Shown piece by piece: positions 5,225 to 5,231 of a DNA stretch of 5,231 nt. The stretch is taken from positions 1 to 5,231 of the forward strand of contig CAYQSU010000098.1 of assembly GCA_964420325.1 (NCBI GenBank), given 5' to 3'. Made by a program: the position numbers and the translations under genes. The notes below the pieces were generated by a model. It saw nothing but the letters and a program-made list of their open reading frames with translations, was not told where the DNA came from and ran no database searches. The DNA comes from CAYQSU01 sp964420325. Its GTDB lineage: Bacteria > Pseudomonadota > Alphaproteobacteria > Rhodospirillales > Defluviicoccaceae. How positions within the stretch are numbered: the first letter of the stretch is position 1; every line of letters starts with the position of its first letter.

Positions 5225-5231
5225 CACTTTT

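Noticed and set aside
4784..5227. Leftward 147-codon reading frame starting MWWARLGLNQRPLRCQ
   Set aside because: It begins antisense to the tRNA-Val gene. The LGLNQRPL...ALPLSYAP peptide is a well-known false translation of antisense tRNA sequence, and the rest overlaps the amidohydrolase gene out of frame.

Overview
The window is GC-rich (coding third positions are mostly G or C) and looks like an alphaproteobacterial chromosome, probably of the Rhizobiales/Rhodospirillales type. The evidence is the codon bias, tightly packed operons with 4-base stop/start overlaps, a family III CoA-transferase/acyl-CoA dehydrogenase cluster, and a small RNA with the anti-Shine-Dalgarno core known from alphaproteobacteria. 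I see no phage, transposon or CRISPR signal.

Left half, + strand (1-2996): a catabolic operon entered from upstream. It holds the last 39 codons of an acyl-CoA dehydrogenase, a family III (CaiB/BaiF) CoA-transferase, a small soluble DUF218/YdcF-family protein whose start overlaps the previous stop, and a second, divergent family III CoA-transferase. Together they suggest activation of a carboxylic acid by CoA transfer followed by alpha,beta-dehydrogenation. The substrate cannot be read from the sequence; dicarboxylates of the itaconate/citramalate/glutarate kind are a reasonable guess. The DUF218 protein is the odd member.

Middle (2997-3463): a 467-base gap with no credible protein gene but much RNA structure. 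It has a rho-independent terminator at 3184-3208, a second perfect hairpin at 3271-3294 followed by a G9 tract, and then a complete small-RNA gene. The small RNA has a TTGCAC-N17-TATCTT promoter, a predicted start near 3352, a long 5' stem-loop, a single-stranded linker with TTTCCTCCC, and a 9-bp terminator hairpin with seven T. It resembles, from memory, the alpha-r8/MmgR family. The neighbouring N-formylglutamate amidohydrolase gene fits what I recall of the mmgR locus in Sinorhizobium.

Right half, - strand (3464-4956): a two-gene unit, N-formylglutamate amidohydrolase followed by a phosphinothricin/methionine-sulfoximine-type GNAT acetyltransferase, joined by an ATGA overlap. It converges on the small RNA, and the terminator hairpin appears to serve both directions.

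Right edge (5088-5224): a tRNA-Val(GAC) gene on + with encoded CCA and a good sigma70 promoter, divergent from the amidohydrolase unit.
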